Shown here: positions 1-6,754 of the stretch, in pieces
Position numbering within the stretch: position 1 is the stretch's first letter
Layout: each line of letters starts with the position of its first letter
Assembly: GCF_035556675.1 (NCBI RefSeq)
Contig: NZ_DATMFZ010000264.1
Location: forward strand, 1-8,940
From: Geminicoccus sp035556675
Lineage (GTDB): Bacteria; Pseudomonadota; Alphaproteobacteria; Geminicoccales; Geminicoccaceae
Reading direction: 5' to 3'
Length of the DNA: 8,940 bases
Program-made: the position numbers and the translations under genes
The notes under the pieces: model-generated
Databases searched by the model: none
What the model saw: only the letters and a program-made list of their open reading frames with translations
Told to the model about the DNA's origin: nothing

Positions 1-1
1 C

Positions 2-559
2 GGCCACCTCGCGCGCCGTGCCGATTTGTGCTGGGGTCCGGTGGCCGAGGCCCGGCAGGCCAACCAGGATTCCTTCTACTTCCCCAACATCGCGCCTCAG
101 CACGAGCGGTTCAACCAGTCGCGGCGCAGCGGCCTGTGGGGTGAGCTCGAGAACCTGATCCTGGAGCAGGCGGACCTGCAGGACATCAGGCTGGCCGTCC
201 AGGCCGGGCCGGTCTTCGGCGACGAGGACACCCCCTATCGAGGCGCCCTCATCCCGCGCACCTTCTGGAAGTTGATCGCCTATCGCGGCGGCGACGGCCG
301 GCTGCGCACCGCCGCCTTCGTCCTGTCGCAGTCCGATCTGCTGCACGATCTGGAGGAGCTGGACCTCGACCCCTTCCGCATCCACCAGCTGGGCCTGCCC
401 GAGCTCGCCCGCCGCACGGCACTCGACTTCGAGCCCCTCTACCCGTCCGACATCCTGGCCCATCCCGGGCTGGTCACCCGGCCCGCGGCACCGGAATCGC
501 TGATCGACCCCGCCGCACCCATCACCGAGATCCGCACCGCGGCCGACCTGCGTTTCTGA
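2..559 (+). CDS. DNA/RNA non-specific endonuclease (NUC1 family), 3' part only
   Basis: The reading frame is already open at base 2, so the 5' end lies outside the window; 185 codons are visible. The first visible residues, GHLARRADLCWG, match the active-site segment of Serratia-type nucleases (usual form RGH). His2 of the fragment would be the general base, and the single base before it fits the last base of an Arg CGC codon. Next come SFYFPNIAPQ and FNQS (Asn38, the expected Mg-binding Asn region), then LWGELEN with Glu50, as in the family's N...W..LE block. IPRTFWKLIAYR near residues 84-95 is the usual late beta-strand of the fold. Family members hydrolyse single- and double-stranded DNA and RNA without sequence preference, usually outside the cytoplasm. 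Signal peptide, partner or immunity gene cannot be judged from this end. An in-frame TTG at 26 is only an internal codon, since it would remove the catalytic His. The tail from about residue 150 is Pro/Ala-rich and not diagnostic. Confidence 0.85.
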   Translation, partial: GHLARRADLCWGPVAEARQANQDSFYFPNIAPQHERFNQSRRSGLWGELENLILEQADLQDIRLAVQAGPVFGDEDTPYRGALIPRTFWKLIAYRGGDGRLRTAAFVLSQSDLLHDLEELDLDPFRIHQLGLPELARRTALDFEPLYPSDILAHPGLVTRPAAPESLIDPAAPITEIRTAADLRF

Positions 560-947
560 GCATCCTGCCGCCGGATGACCTGGAGGTGAATTTCCCGCAC
601 CGCCCGTGGCCGACATGGCGGCTGTCGTTGACGACGGGGGCAGTTGAGAAGATTCTGCAGAATCGTGCGCAGGGCCGGTCGATGACCGGACGAAGGGGTT
701 CGCGGGCCGGCCGCCGCGGGAGGGCGCCCCATGACACCACCCATGTGCGCTGCCGCGATGATCGGCCCAGGCAACGTTCCGGCCTGGGTGTAGCGGCGGC
801 CATTGCAGGAACCGGATGGACAGCCCGCAGGGGTCCAGGATCGGGCCATGCCTGCAGGCGTCCGCGTCTGCCACTCGTCAGCGTGGCTTCCGGTGGCCAG
901 CGGAACATGGGTCCGGCGACAGGGCCGCCACGCTCGGGAGATCCATG
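560..947. other. intergenic region with several inverted repeats
   Basis: No convincing gene is visible. Short ORFs on both strands lack family features and overlap one another. The stretch holds: a weak CATCC/GGATG repeat just after the nuclease stop (561-577) without a T-run; a perfect 14-bp palindrome at 651-664; CCGGTC/GACCGG at 675-689 with a 3-base loop; CCCAGGC/GCCTGGG at 766-788 with a 9-base loop; and the palindrome GCCTGCAGGC at 850-859. The promoter of the exported-protein gene should lie here, but I see no clear -35/-10 pair. GGGAG at 936-940 is its ribosome binding site. Confidence 0.6.
651..664. repeat. perfect 14-bp palindrome
   Basis: GATTCTGCAGAATC reads the same on both strands and is AT-richer than its surroundings. 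It lies about 280 bp upstream of the exported-protein start and 90 bp after the nuclease stop. It is the right size for a dimeric regulator's operator, but no second copy is apparent in the window and no regulator can be assigned. Confidence 0.45.
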
Positions 948-1535
948 ATGTCTTCACCATGCCCAAAATGCCATGTGGTGCCGTTCGTCCTCGTGCCGGC
1001 AATCCTGCTCCTGGCGGGAGCGGGCATGGCAGCCGAGCCGAGCAAGGAGGCACAGATCGAGGACGCTCTCAGCGCCGCGACCCCGGCGATCCGTGCGACG
1101 GCTAGGGTCATGGACGAGCACGGCAACGTCCTGAAGGAAGGCGCCGGCCCTTATACCTGCTTTCCGACCATAGCGGCGGTGCGGGAGCAGGGCCCCGAGC
1201 CCCAGTGCCTGGATCAGGTCTGGATGGAGTGGGTCGATGCCTACATGGACAAGAAGCCGTTCAAGACCGATCGGGTCGGCGTTGCCTACATGCTCGTCGG
1301 CGATGCCGGGGGTGCGAGCAACTCCGAACCGTTCGACATGGCGCCGACCGAGCATAATCACTGGGTGATCGAGGGGCCGCACGTCATGGTCATCGTGCCC
1401 GACCCGGCCCAGCTCGCGGGCCTGCCCACCAACCCGGACACCGAGGGTGCCTATGTGATGTGGCCGGGCACGGACTATGCCCACATCATGATCCCGGTGG
1501 CCCCACGTCCGAACCAGCGGGTCGCGGGCCAGTAG
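948..1535 (+). CDS. exported protein of an uncharacterised proteobacterial family
   Basis: A 195-residue protein if started at ATG 948, which sits 7 bases after GGGAG (936-940). ATG 945 directly before it is only 4 bases from that site and would add one Met. The N-terminus is a signal peptide: a short start, a hydrophobic stretch at about residues 10-26, then AGMA before AEPSK, with cleavage expected after about residue 28. The mature part has two cysteines (about 71 and 87, in YTCFPT and PQCLD) that could pair in the periplasm. Conserved-looking blocks are PQCLDQVWMEWVDAYM, VGVAYMLVGDAGGASNSEPF, HWVIEGPHVMVIVPDP and YVMWPGTDYAHIMIPV. I recall similar proteins in alphaproteobacteria with the same GPHVMVIVP and YAHIMIPV blocks, annotated only as hypothetical; no activity is known to me. 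Longer upstream starts (816) are unlikely because they would bury the signal peptide and run through a non-coding-like stretch. The gene appears monocistronic and converges on the ABC operon. Confidence 0.82.
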   Translation: MSSPCPKCHVVPFVLVPAILLLAGAGMAAEPSKEAQIEDALSAATPAIRATARVMDEHGNVLKEGAGPYTCFPTIAAVREQGPEPQCLDQVWMEWVDAYMDKKPFKTDRVGVAYMLVGDAGGASNSEPFDMAPTEHNHWVIEGPHVMVIVPDPAQLAGLPTNPDTEGAYVMWPGTDYAHIMIPVAPRPNQRVAGQ

Positions 1536-1542
1536 ATCCCGA

Positions 1543-1568
1543 CGGCCGGGGCGCTGCCGCCCCGGCCG
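1543..1568. terminator. strong hairpin between convergent genes, likely bidirectional terminator
   Basis: An 11-bp perfect GC stem (CGGCCGGGGCG at 1543-1553 paired with 1558-1568) closes a CTGC loop. It starts 7 bases after the TAG of the exported-protein gene and ends 14 bases before the last base of the convergent LVIVD gene. Neither side has a T-run, so it is not a canonical intrinsic terminator. Its position between two converging 3' ends still makes shared transcript-end formation or 3' protection the natural reading. Confidence 0.65.
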
Positions 1569-1582
1569 AGTCCGGATGGAAG

Positions 1583-2848
1583 CTAGCTGCCCGTATACTC
1601 CAGGATCGACAGGCCGCCATTATAGTCGTTGGCGTAGATGATGCCGTTCCGGTCCACGAAGATGTCGCAGGACTGGATCACCTGGGGCCGGTTCGGCCGG
1701 TGGTCGACCAGCCGTTCCGGCTTCGGCGGGACATAGGCCGCGATCTCGACCGGCCGGTACTGGTCCTTGATGTCGAAGACCCGGATCCCGGCATTCTGGT
1801 AGGTGGTGAAGATCCGCTCGGAGCTGACATAGCTGCCCGGCCGGTTCTCATGGAGATTGTGCGGCCCGAAATGACCGGCCTTCGCCTTGTAGTCCGCCTC
1901 GTCCGGCGACTTGAAGGTCGAGATGCTGATCGGGTTGGCCGGCTCGCGGTTGTCGAACACCCAGATCAGCTTCTCGCCGTCCTCCTGGTGGTCCAGCACC
2001 GCCTCGTCCAGCACCACCAGCAGTTCCCGGTCCGGCAGCGGCAGGCAGTTATGCGTCCCGCCCCCGAACGGCGGCGACCAGTTGCGATGGGTGATCAGCT
2101 TCGGGTCGTGCCGGTCCTTGACGTCCAGCACCACCATGCCGGCATCCCGCCAGGCGCAATAGGCCGTATCGCCCGCGACGATCGGGTGGTGCAGGCCGAA
2201 GCGCCGGGTCGGCGCCCAGTCGGGCGTCTCGCCGGCCGCCTGGTTCATGCCCGGGATCCACCAGCGCCCGGCCGGCTCCGGCTTGGTCGGGTCGGCCATG
2301 TCGATGGCCATGAAGATGTAGTCGGTGAAGCCATCCAGCAGCACCGAGCAGTAGGCCCACCGCCCGCCCGTGTACCAGATCCGGTGCACACCGCCGCCTT
2401 CGACCGGCATGAAGCCGATCTGCCGGGGCTCGCCGGGCTTGGAGATGTCGTAGACCGCCATGCCCGCGGTCCAGTCGCGCGCAGGTGCCGTCTTCTGCTC
2501 CGCCGTGCCGACCTTCTTGCCGAGCGAGCCCTTGTAGTAGGCCTTCTCGTCCTGGAACTCGGCCGCGGCGAACATGTCCTTGGCGTTGATCACCAGCAGC
2601 AGGTCGCCATGCGCCTGCAGATGGATGTTCCAGGTGTTGGGCGGTGCCGGGAAATAGCCGGCGGCCTTGGGCTGGTAGGGGTCGCGCACGTCGACGACGC
2701 TGAACCCCTTGGAGAACATGTGGCCGACATAGGCGAAGCCGTCCTGGACCATGAGCTGCACGCCGTCTGGCCGGCCGCCCTGGTCGCTGTGGCCGAGCAG
2801 GCGCATGTTGCGGGCGTAGTCGGGAGCAGGAAGGTCGTGGGTCGCCAA
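1583..2848 (-). CDS. LVIVD-repeat protein, beta-propeller-like
   Basis: A 421-residue protein if started at TTG 2848, which has GGAG (2856-2859) 7 bases upstream and gives the N-terminus MATHDLPAPDYARNMRLLGH. An ATG at 2893 (or 2890) would add 15 or 14 residues, but it lies in the loop of a hairpin and too close to its own GGGAG, so I prefer TTG. Repeated strand-plus-turn units are visible: FSVVDVRDPYQPKAAGY (about 49-65), MAVYDISKPGEPRQIGF (130-146), MVVLDVKDRHDPKLI (238-252), IRVFDIKDQYRPVEIA (355-370) and SILEYTG at the end. These are the LVIVD repeat type expected to build a beta-propeller. Between them are His-rich conserved-looking segments (GVHRIWYTGG, GLHHPIVAGDTAYCAWRD, GGGTHNCLPLPDRE, GHFGPHNLHENRPG) that could bind metal or ligand. 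No signal peptide or membrane segment is seen, so it is probably cytosolic. It is the last gene of the sugar-ABC operon, 65 bases after the binding-protein gene. The activity of this family is not established; handling of the imported compound is inference. Confidence 0.88.
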   Translation of the reverse strand: MATHDLPAPDYARNMRLLGHSDQGGRPDGVQLMVQDGFAYVGHMFSKGFSVVDVRDPYQPKAAGYFPAPPNTWNIHLQAHGDLLLVINAKDMFAAAEFQDEKAYYKGSLGKKVGTAEQKTAPARDWTAGMAVYDISKPGEPRQIGFMPVEGGGVHRIWYTGGRWAYCSVLLDGFTDYIFMAIDMADPTKPEPAGRWWIPGMNQAAGETPDWAPTRRFGLHHPIVAGDTAYCAWRDAGMVVLDVKDRHDPKLITHRNWSPPFGGGTHNCLPLPDRELLVVLDEAVLDHQEDGEKLIWVFDNREPANPISISTFKSPDEADYKAKAGHFGPHNLHENRPGSYVSSERIFTTYQNAGIRVFDIKDQYRPVEIAAYVPPKPERLVDHRPNRPQVIQSCDIFVDRNGIIYANDYNGGLSILEYTGS

Positions 2849-2855
2849 GGGGATT

Positions 2856-2859
2856 CTCC
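2856..2859 (-). promoter_or_regulatory. ribosome binding site that sets the LVIVD gene start
   Basis: On the minus strand this reads GGAG and is spaced 7 bases from TTG 2848. It is better placed than the GGGAG next to the ATGs at 2893/2890, which is 1 or 4 bases away and locked in a stem. Confidence 0.6.
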
Positions 2860-2876
2860 GGGAGACAGGGGAAGAG

Positions 2877-2903
2877 CCGTGGAAGCACATCATGCTCCCA
2901 CGG
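2877..2903 (-). other. intercistronic mRNA hairpin between binding-protein and LVIVD genes
   Basis: In the minus-strand transcript, the complements of 2903-2894 and 2886-2877 pair over 10 bases with one G-U pair, closing a 7-base loop (AUGAUGU). It begins 10 bases after the stop of the binding-protein gene. Hairpins at this place in importer operons commonly block 3' decay so that more binding protein is made than the downstream product. Here the loop holds both candidate ATGs of the next gene and the stem holds their GGGAG, which argues against their use. Confidence 0.6.
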
Positions 2904-2913
2904 CACGGGCGGT

Positions 2914-4038
2914 TCAGCCGGCGGCAACGCCCCAGATCTTCAGGTAGGCATCGGTGTAGCCGTTCTCGGGGTCGTAGATCCCCTTGGGCCCGCCATCCTT
3001 GTCGACGTTGGTCGGCAGGAAGAGGTGGGCCGGAGCGACATAGCCGGAGTCCTTCTCGCCGGCGAAGGCGCGGTTGGCCTCGTCGACGATCTGCCAGCCA
3101 TGCAGCCGGAGCGGCTCGGCCACCGTGCCGATCTGGTGTTCTTCCTGCTGGATCCGCTGGAAGGCGGCGCCGCTACCATCGCCCGCCGAGATGTTGCGCG
3201 GGTTGCCGTCGCCGGCGATCCCGGCAGCGGCCAGGGAGGGCGCCATGAAGTCGAAGGTCAGGTCGTTGATCGAGAGCGCGTAGGTCCACTGGTCGCCGTA
3301 GCGCTGCAGCAGGGCCGTGGTGAGCGGCGGCATCCGGGTGCTGGCGTCGGCGAGCGGCGTGTCGACCAGTTCCAGCATCTTGCAGCCGGAGCAGGCCTTG
3401 ATGATGTCGGCCATCGCGTTGGCCTTGGCGACCGCGATCTCGTAGACGCTGTCGGTGAAGATCACGGCACCGGCCGTGCCGTTGGATTCGGCGACCGCGT
3501 AGGACGCCGCGGCCTTGGCCACCTCCATGGGATCGGTCGTGATGTTGGTGAAGATCGGCATGCTGTCGTGCGGCCCGGCCTTGGCATAGGCGTGCCAGCC
3601 GATCACGGTGATGCCCTGCTTGGCGGCTTCCTCGACCGCGCTGGACTGCTCGGTGGCGTCGATGGCGCCCAGGATGATGGCATCGGGCTTGGACGCGATG
3701 GCCTGGGCCAGGGCCGAGGAGCGGGCCGAGACGGAGCCCTGCCCGTCCAGGACGCGCACGGTCCAGCCGAGCTTGCCGGCGGCCTCCTCCACCCCTTCGC
3801 CCACGCCGCGCGCACCGCCATTGCGCTGGTCGGTCGAGACATAGACGAGGGTCTTGCCCTCGGCCGCCTTGGGCCCGCTGGTCGGCCCGTCCCATGGCGG
3901 GTTGGGCTTGCTGACCTTCTCGACATAGGCCTTGGCTTCCTCGACCGCGTCGGCGGCGGCCGGCCCGGCTGCCAGCGCCAGCACGGCACAGCCCAGCAGG
4001 GCCAATGCGCTGGTCGACATCCTCGTCATGCCATTCAT
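2914..4038 (-). CDS. periplasmic sugar-binding protein of a ribose-type ABC importer
   Basis: 374 residues with a clear signal peptide: MNGMTRMSTSALALLGCAVL, then ALAAGPAAA before DAVEEA, with cleavage near residues 29-30. The domain from about 62 to 330 has the type-1 periplasmic binding fold: TLVYVSTDQRNGGARGVGEG at the start of lobe 1, ASKPDAIILGAIDATEQSS (the xPDAIIL strand), KQGITVIGWHA (hinge strand), TDPMEVAKAAASYAV, and AVIFTDSVYEIAVAKANAMA opening lobe 2. A CSGC pair (Cys216, Cys219) could form a disulfide in the mature protein. Cys17 is inside the hydrophobic core of the signal peptide and is not a proper lipobox, so this is a soluble periplasmic protein. The start ATG has GGGAG (4047-4051) 8 bases upstream, inside the end of the permease gene; 4 bases separate the two genes, so translation is probably coupled. 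It would capture a sugar or sugar-like ligand and deliver it to the permease. The ligand is not deducible. Confidence 0.92.
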   Translation of the reverse strand: MNGMTRMSTSALALLGCAVLALAAGPAAADAVEEAKAYVEKVSKPNPPWDGPTSGPKAAEGKTLVYVSTDQRNGGARGVGEGVEEAAGKLGWTVRVLDGQGSVSARSSALAQAIASKPDAIILGAIDATEQSSAVEEAAKQGITVIGWHAYAKAGPHDSMPIFTNITTDPMEVAKAAASYAVAESNGTAGAVIFTDSVYEIAVAKANAMADIIKACSGCKMLELVDTPLADASTRMPPLTTALLQRYGDQWTYALSINDLTFDFMAPSLAAAGIAGDGNPRNISAGDGSGAAFQRIQQEEHQIGTVAEPLRLHGWQIVDEANRAFAGEKDSGYVAPAHLFLPTNVDKDGGPKGIYDPENGYTDAYLKIWGVAAG

Positions 4039-4042
4039 GTTT

Positions 4043-5089
4043 CTAGCTCCCTGATGTGCGCGAGGGCTTGAGTCGCACCTTGCCGCGCTTGCGTTGGGCG
4101 TAACCGGCCAGCCCGATCGCGAGCAGCAGGGTCACGCCATTGAACAATGGCTCGATATAGAATTCGCCGCCGAGCTGCTGGATGCCGGAAATGCCGACCG
4201 CCAGGATCGCCACCCCGGCGATCGTGCCCCAGACATTGACCCGGCCGGGCCGGATCGTGGTCGATCCGAGGAACGCCCCCACCAGGGCCGGCAGCAGATA
4301 TTCCAGGCCGACGCTGGCCTGACCGATCCTCAAGCGTGCCGCCAGCACGATCCCGGCCAGCGCCCCGATCAGGCCGGACGCCACGAATGCGCCCACCACG
4401 TAGCGCCGGGTCGGGATGCCGTTCAGTGCAGCGGCGCGCGGATTGGCACCGATCGCATAGAGATAGCGTCCGATCGGCAGGTACTCGGTGACGATCCAGA
4501 GCAGCAGCGCCAGCGCCAAGACGTAATAGGCGGCGATCGGGATGCCGAAGGGCATCATCGTGTAGATCGAGGTGAAGCCCTTGGGCAGCATCCCGATCAC
4601 CTGGCGGCCCTCGGTGTACCAGAGCGCCAGGGCATAGAGCACCGTGCCGGTGCCCAGCGTGGCGATGAAGCTGTCGATCTGGGCGAGTTCGACCAGCAGG
4701 CCGTTGAGCAGGCCGAGGAAGCATCCCATCGCCAGCACGATCAGCACCACCACCGGCCAGCTCAGCCCGAACTGGGTCTGGAGGGCGATCGCCATGATGT
4801 GCCAGAGCACGATCCCGTAGCCGACCGTGAGGTCGATCCGGCCCGCCATCATCGGGATCATCGCCGCCAGCGACAGCATCGCGATGATCGCCTTGTCGCC
4901 CAGGATCGAGCGCAGGTTCAGCATGGTCGGGAAGGTCGCCGGCAGCAGCAGCGAGAAGAACAGGATCAGGAGCAAGGTGAGGATCGGCAGTCCGTAGACC
5001 GGCAGAAGCTTGGCCGCGCGCTCACCCGGCCCCATGGCAGCGAGTTCGGCCCGGGTCGGCTCCAGTGCCGTGGATTTGATCGACTGCAT
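4043..5089 (-). CDS. ABC importer permease, RbsC/BPD_transp_2 type
   Basis: 348 residues from ATG 5089, whose A is also the last base of the ATPase stop (TGATG overlap), a sign of translational coupling. An in-frame GTG at 5095 would add two residues but leaves only 2 bases to the GGGG upstream. Hydrophobic segments fall at about 31-50, 68-82, 91-106, 112-134, 143-158, 183-202, 229-252, 262-276, 285-303 and 315-331, fitting an inner-membrane protein of about ten spans. Family landmarks are AGRIDLTVG (82-90; usual form GGIDLSVG), IDSFIATLGTGTVLYALAL (138-156), LPIGRYLYAIGANPRAAALNGI (204-225, the cytoplasmic loop that contacts the ATPase) and the Gly-rich VGAFLGSTTIRPGRVNVWGT (270-289). It forms the transmembrane path of the importer with the ATPase and binding protein on either side. 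Length matches RbsC-like permeases. One permease gene implies a homodimer. Confidence 0.92.
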   Translation of the reverse strand: MQSIKSTALEPTRAELAAMGPGERAAKLLPVYGLPILTLLLILFFSLLLPATFPTMLNLRSILGDKAIIAMLSLAAMIPMMAGRIDLTVGYGIVLWHIMAIALQTQFGLSWPVVVLIVLAMGCFLGLLNGLLVELAQIDSFIATLGTGTVLYALALWYTEGRQVIGMLPKGFTSIYTMMPFGIPIAAYYVLALALLLWIVTEYLPIGRYLYAIGANPRAAALNGIPTRRYVVGAFVASGLIGALAGIVLAARLRIGQASVGLEYLLPALVGAFLGSTTIRPGRVNVWGTIAGVAILAVGISGIQQLGGEFYIEPLFNGVTLLLAIGLAGYAQRKRGKVRLKPSRTSGS

Positions 5090-6600
5090 CAGCACTGCCC
5101 CGGACGTAAGGGATCGGCAAAGGGCGGCGGCGCCAGCGAGGCTGCCGCCAGTAGGACGCCCGGCTCAAGGGACTCTCCGTCCAGTTCCGCCACGATCCGG
5201 CCGTCGCGGAACACCAGGGCCCGGTGGCAGATCGCCGCCACCTCCTCGAAGTCGGTGGAGATCAGGATCACCGCCAGTCCCTGGCCGACCGCCTGGGCGA
5301 GCAGCCGGTAGATCTCGGCCTTGGCGCCCACGTCGACCCCGGCGGTCGGATCCTCCAGCACCAGCACCTTGCCGCCGATCCGCAGCCAACGGGCCATCAC
5401 GACCTTCTGCTGGTTGCCCCCGGACAGGGTCTCGATCGGCGCTGCCGGATCGTTCGGCGCCAGGTGCACGCGCTGGCCCAGCATGGCCGCCTCGGCCACC
5501 TCCGCGGCCGGCTGGCGCCAGGCGAAGCTGTGCCGGCCGGTGGCGGCGGGGTTGAGGAACATGTTCTCGCGCACGCTCAGGCCATGGCCCACCGATTCGG
5601 CGATCCGGTCGGCGGCGACGAAGCCCACGCCGGCATGGATCGCCTCGGTCGGGTTGCCCAGGGCCGGCCGGGCGCCGGCCAGCCAGACCTCACCTGCGAG
5701 CTTCGGCACCGCGCCCACCAGGGCGCGGCCGATCGATTCCTGGCCGGCCCCGCGCAGCCCGACCAGGCCTACGATCTCGCCCGAGTGGACCGTCAGGTCG
5801 ACCGGCCCGGCATCTTCGGTCCTGAGCCCGTCCAGCCGCAGCACGTCGTCCGGCCGGGGCCGGGGCGGGCGGACGAACAGGCTGTCTGGGGGACGGCCGA
5901 TGATCGAGCGCACCACCTGATCCGGCTCCGCTTCCGCGGTGGTCCGGCTGTCCACGGTGCGGCCATCGCGCAGCACCACCATCCGGTCGGCGATCGCGAA
6001 GATCTCGTCCAGCCGGTGCGACACGTAGATCATCGCCACGCCCCGGCCCTTCAGTTCGCGCAGGACCTGGAACAGATGGTCGACCTCGTCCTGGGGCAGG
6101 CTCGCGGTCGGCTCGTCCAGCACCAGGACCCGCGCCTCCCTGCCGACCGCCCGGGCGATCGCGACCAGCGACTTCTCGGTGCGGGTGAGATCCTGGACCC
6201 GGCTCTCCGGGTCGATGTCCGGTGCGATCGCGGCCAGGAGCGAACGCGCACGCCCAGCCACGCCCCGCCAGTCGATCAGCCCGCCCCGGCGACCGTAGCC
6301 CTCGGCCAACGCCACGTTCTCGGCCACCGTCATCCATTCGATCAGGCCGAGATCCTGGTGGATGAACGAGATGGCGTGCCGCTCGGCGGCCGGATCGAAG
6401 TGTTGCCCGGCCAGGAACATCTCGCCGGAATCGGGCAGGTGCACGCCTGCCAGCATCTTGATGACGGTCGACTTGCCGGCCCCGTTCTGCCCGAGCAGCG
6501 CCAGGATCTCACCGGGATACAGGTCGAGGTCGAAGCCATGGACCGCGATCGTTCCGCCGAACTGCTTGCGCAGGCCGCGCAGCGACAGGACCGGCGTCAT
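5089..6600 (-). CDS. ABC importer ATPase with two nucleotide-binding domains (RbsA/MglA type)
   Basis: 503 residues from ATG 6600, preceded by GGAGGG (6608-6613) at 7 bases; this matches the usual length of about 500. A GTG at 6645 with GGGAGG 10 bases upstream would add 15 residues and remains possible. Domain 1 (about 5-235) has Walker A GQNGAGKST (37-45), Q-loop Gln82, Walker B VLVLDEPTASL (158-168) and switch His195 in YVSHRLDE. Its signature is LTRTEKSLVAIAR (138-150), without the usual LSGGQ. Domain 2 (about 254-490) has a Lys-less Walker A-like GLRGAGQES (281-289), a full LSGGNQQKV signature (392-400), VLVLEDPTAGVDVGAK (412-427) where the usual Asp-Glu order is swapped, and no switch His (STDFEE at 448-453). 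The lopsided pair is normal for RbsA-type proteins, where domain 1's nucleotide is hydrolysed with domain 2's signature. First gene of the operon; its coding end overlaps the permease start. Confidence 0.92.
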   Translation of the reverse strand: MTPVLSLRGLRKQFGGTIAVHGFDLDLYPGEILALLGQNGAGKSTVIKMLAGVHLPDSGEMFLAGQHFDPAAERHAISFIHQDLGLIEWMTVAENVALAEGYGRRGGLIDWRGVAGRARSLLAAIAPDIDPESRVQDLTRTEKSLVAIARAVGREARVLVLDEPTASLPQDEVDHLFQVLRELKGRGVAMIYVSHRLDEIFAIADRMVVLRDGRTVDSRTTAEAEPDQVVRSIIGRPPDSLFVRPPRPRPDDVLRLDGLRTEDAGPVDLTVHSGEIVGLVGLRGAGQESIGRALVGAVPKLAGEVWLAGARPALGNPTEAIHAGVGFVAADRIAESVGHGLSVRENMFLNPAATGRHSFAWRQPAAEVAEAAMLGQRVHLAPNDPAAPIETLSGGNQQKVVMARWLRIGGKVLVLEDPTAGVDVGAKAEIYRLLAQAVGQGLAVILISTDFEEVAAICHRALVFRDGRIVAELDGESLEPGVLLAAASLAPPPFADPLRPGQC

Positions 6601-6754
6601 CCTGACGCCCTCCAGCGCCGGCATGGCTTGGGCGACATCTTGCACTGGTGCGGGACCTCCCTGAGGCGGATCACGGCTTGGTTGCCGATTGGCCGCTTAT
6701 GTCCTACTGCACGGCAAAACGGTGGCAGGTTCGCGACAGAGGGGCAACTTCTTT
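6601..6754. promoter_or_regulatory. divergent control region between importer operon and AraC gene
   Basis: About 154 bp separate the preferred starts of the ATPase gene and the regulator gene. Both promoters and the regulator's binding site should lie here. I find no clear -35/-10 pair and no long symmetric operator on either strand. The codon-like frame upstream of 6755 has weaker G/C third-position bias than the gene proper, which supports reading it as untranslated. GAGGGG at 6739-6744 precedes TTG 6755 by 10 bases. Confidence 0.5.
6608..6613 (-). promoter_or_regulatory. ribosome binding site that sets the ATPase start
   Basis: Read on the minus strand this is GGAGGG, 7 bases from ATG 6600. 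It favours this start over GTG 6645. Confidence 0.55.

Noticed and set aside
651..664. SOS (LexA) box
   Set aside because: The alphaproteobacterial form GAAC-N7-GTTC is not present; only simple symmetry is seen.
439..1126. Overlapping ORFs on both strands in and around 439-1126 (minus 439-1053, 522-908, 878-1126; plus 586-948, 803-1105)
   Set aside because: Products are Arg/Pro-rich, overlap each other and the nuclease or exported-protein genes, and lack ribosome binding sites or recognisable features.
1460..2947. Long plus-strand open frame opposite the LVIVD gene
   Set aside because: It is the antisense shadow of a high-G+C gene. Its product has no domain and is rich in Arg/Val/His/Gly, as such shadows are, while the minus strand holds a clear LVIVD protein.
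3970..4038. Lipoprotein signal at Cys17 of the binding protein (LLGC)
   Set aside because: The residue before Gly is Leu, not a normal lipobox residue. The hydrophobic stretch continues after Cys, and a standard signal peptidase site (GPAAA) follows.
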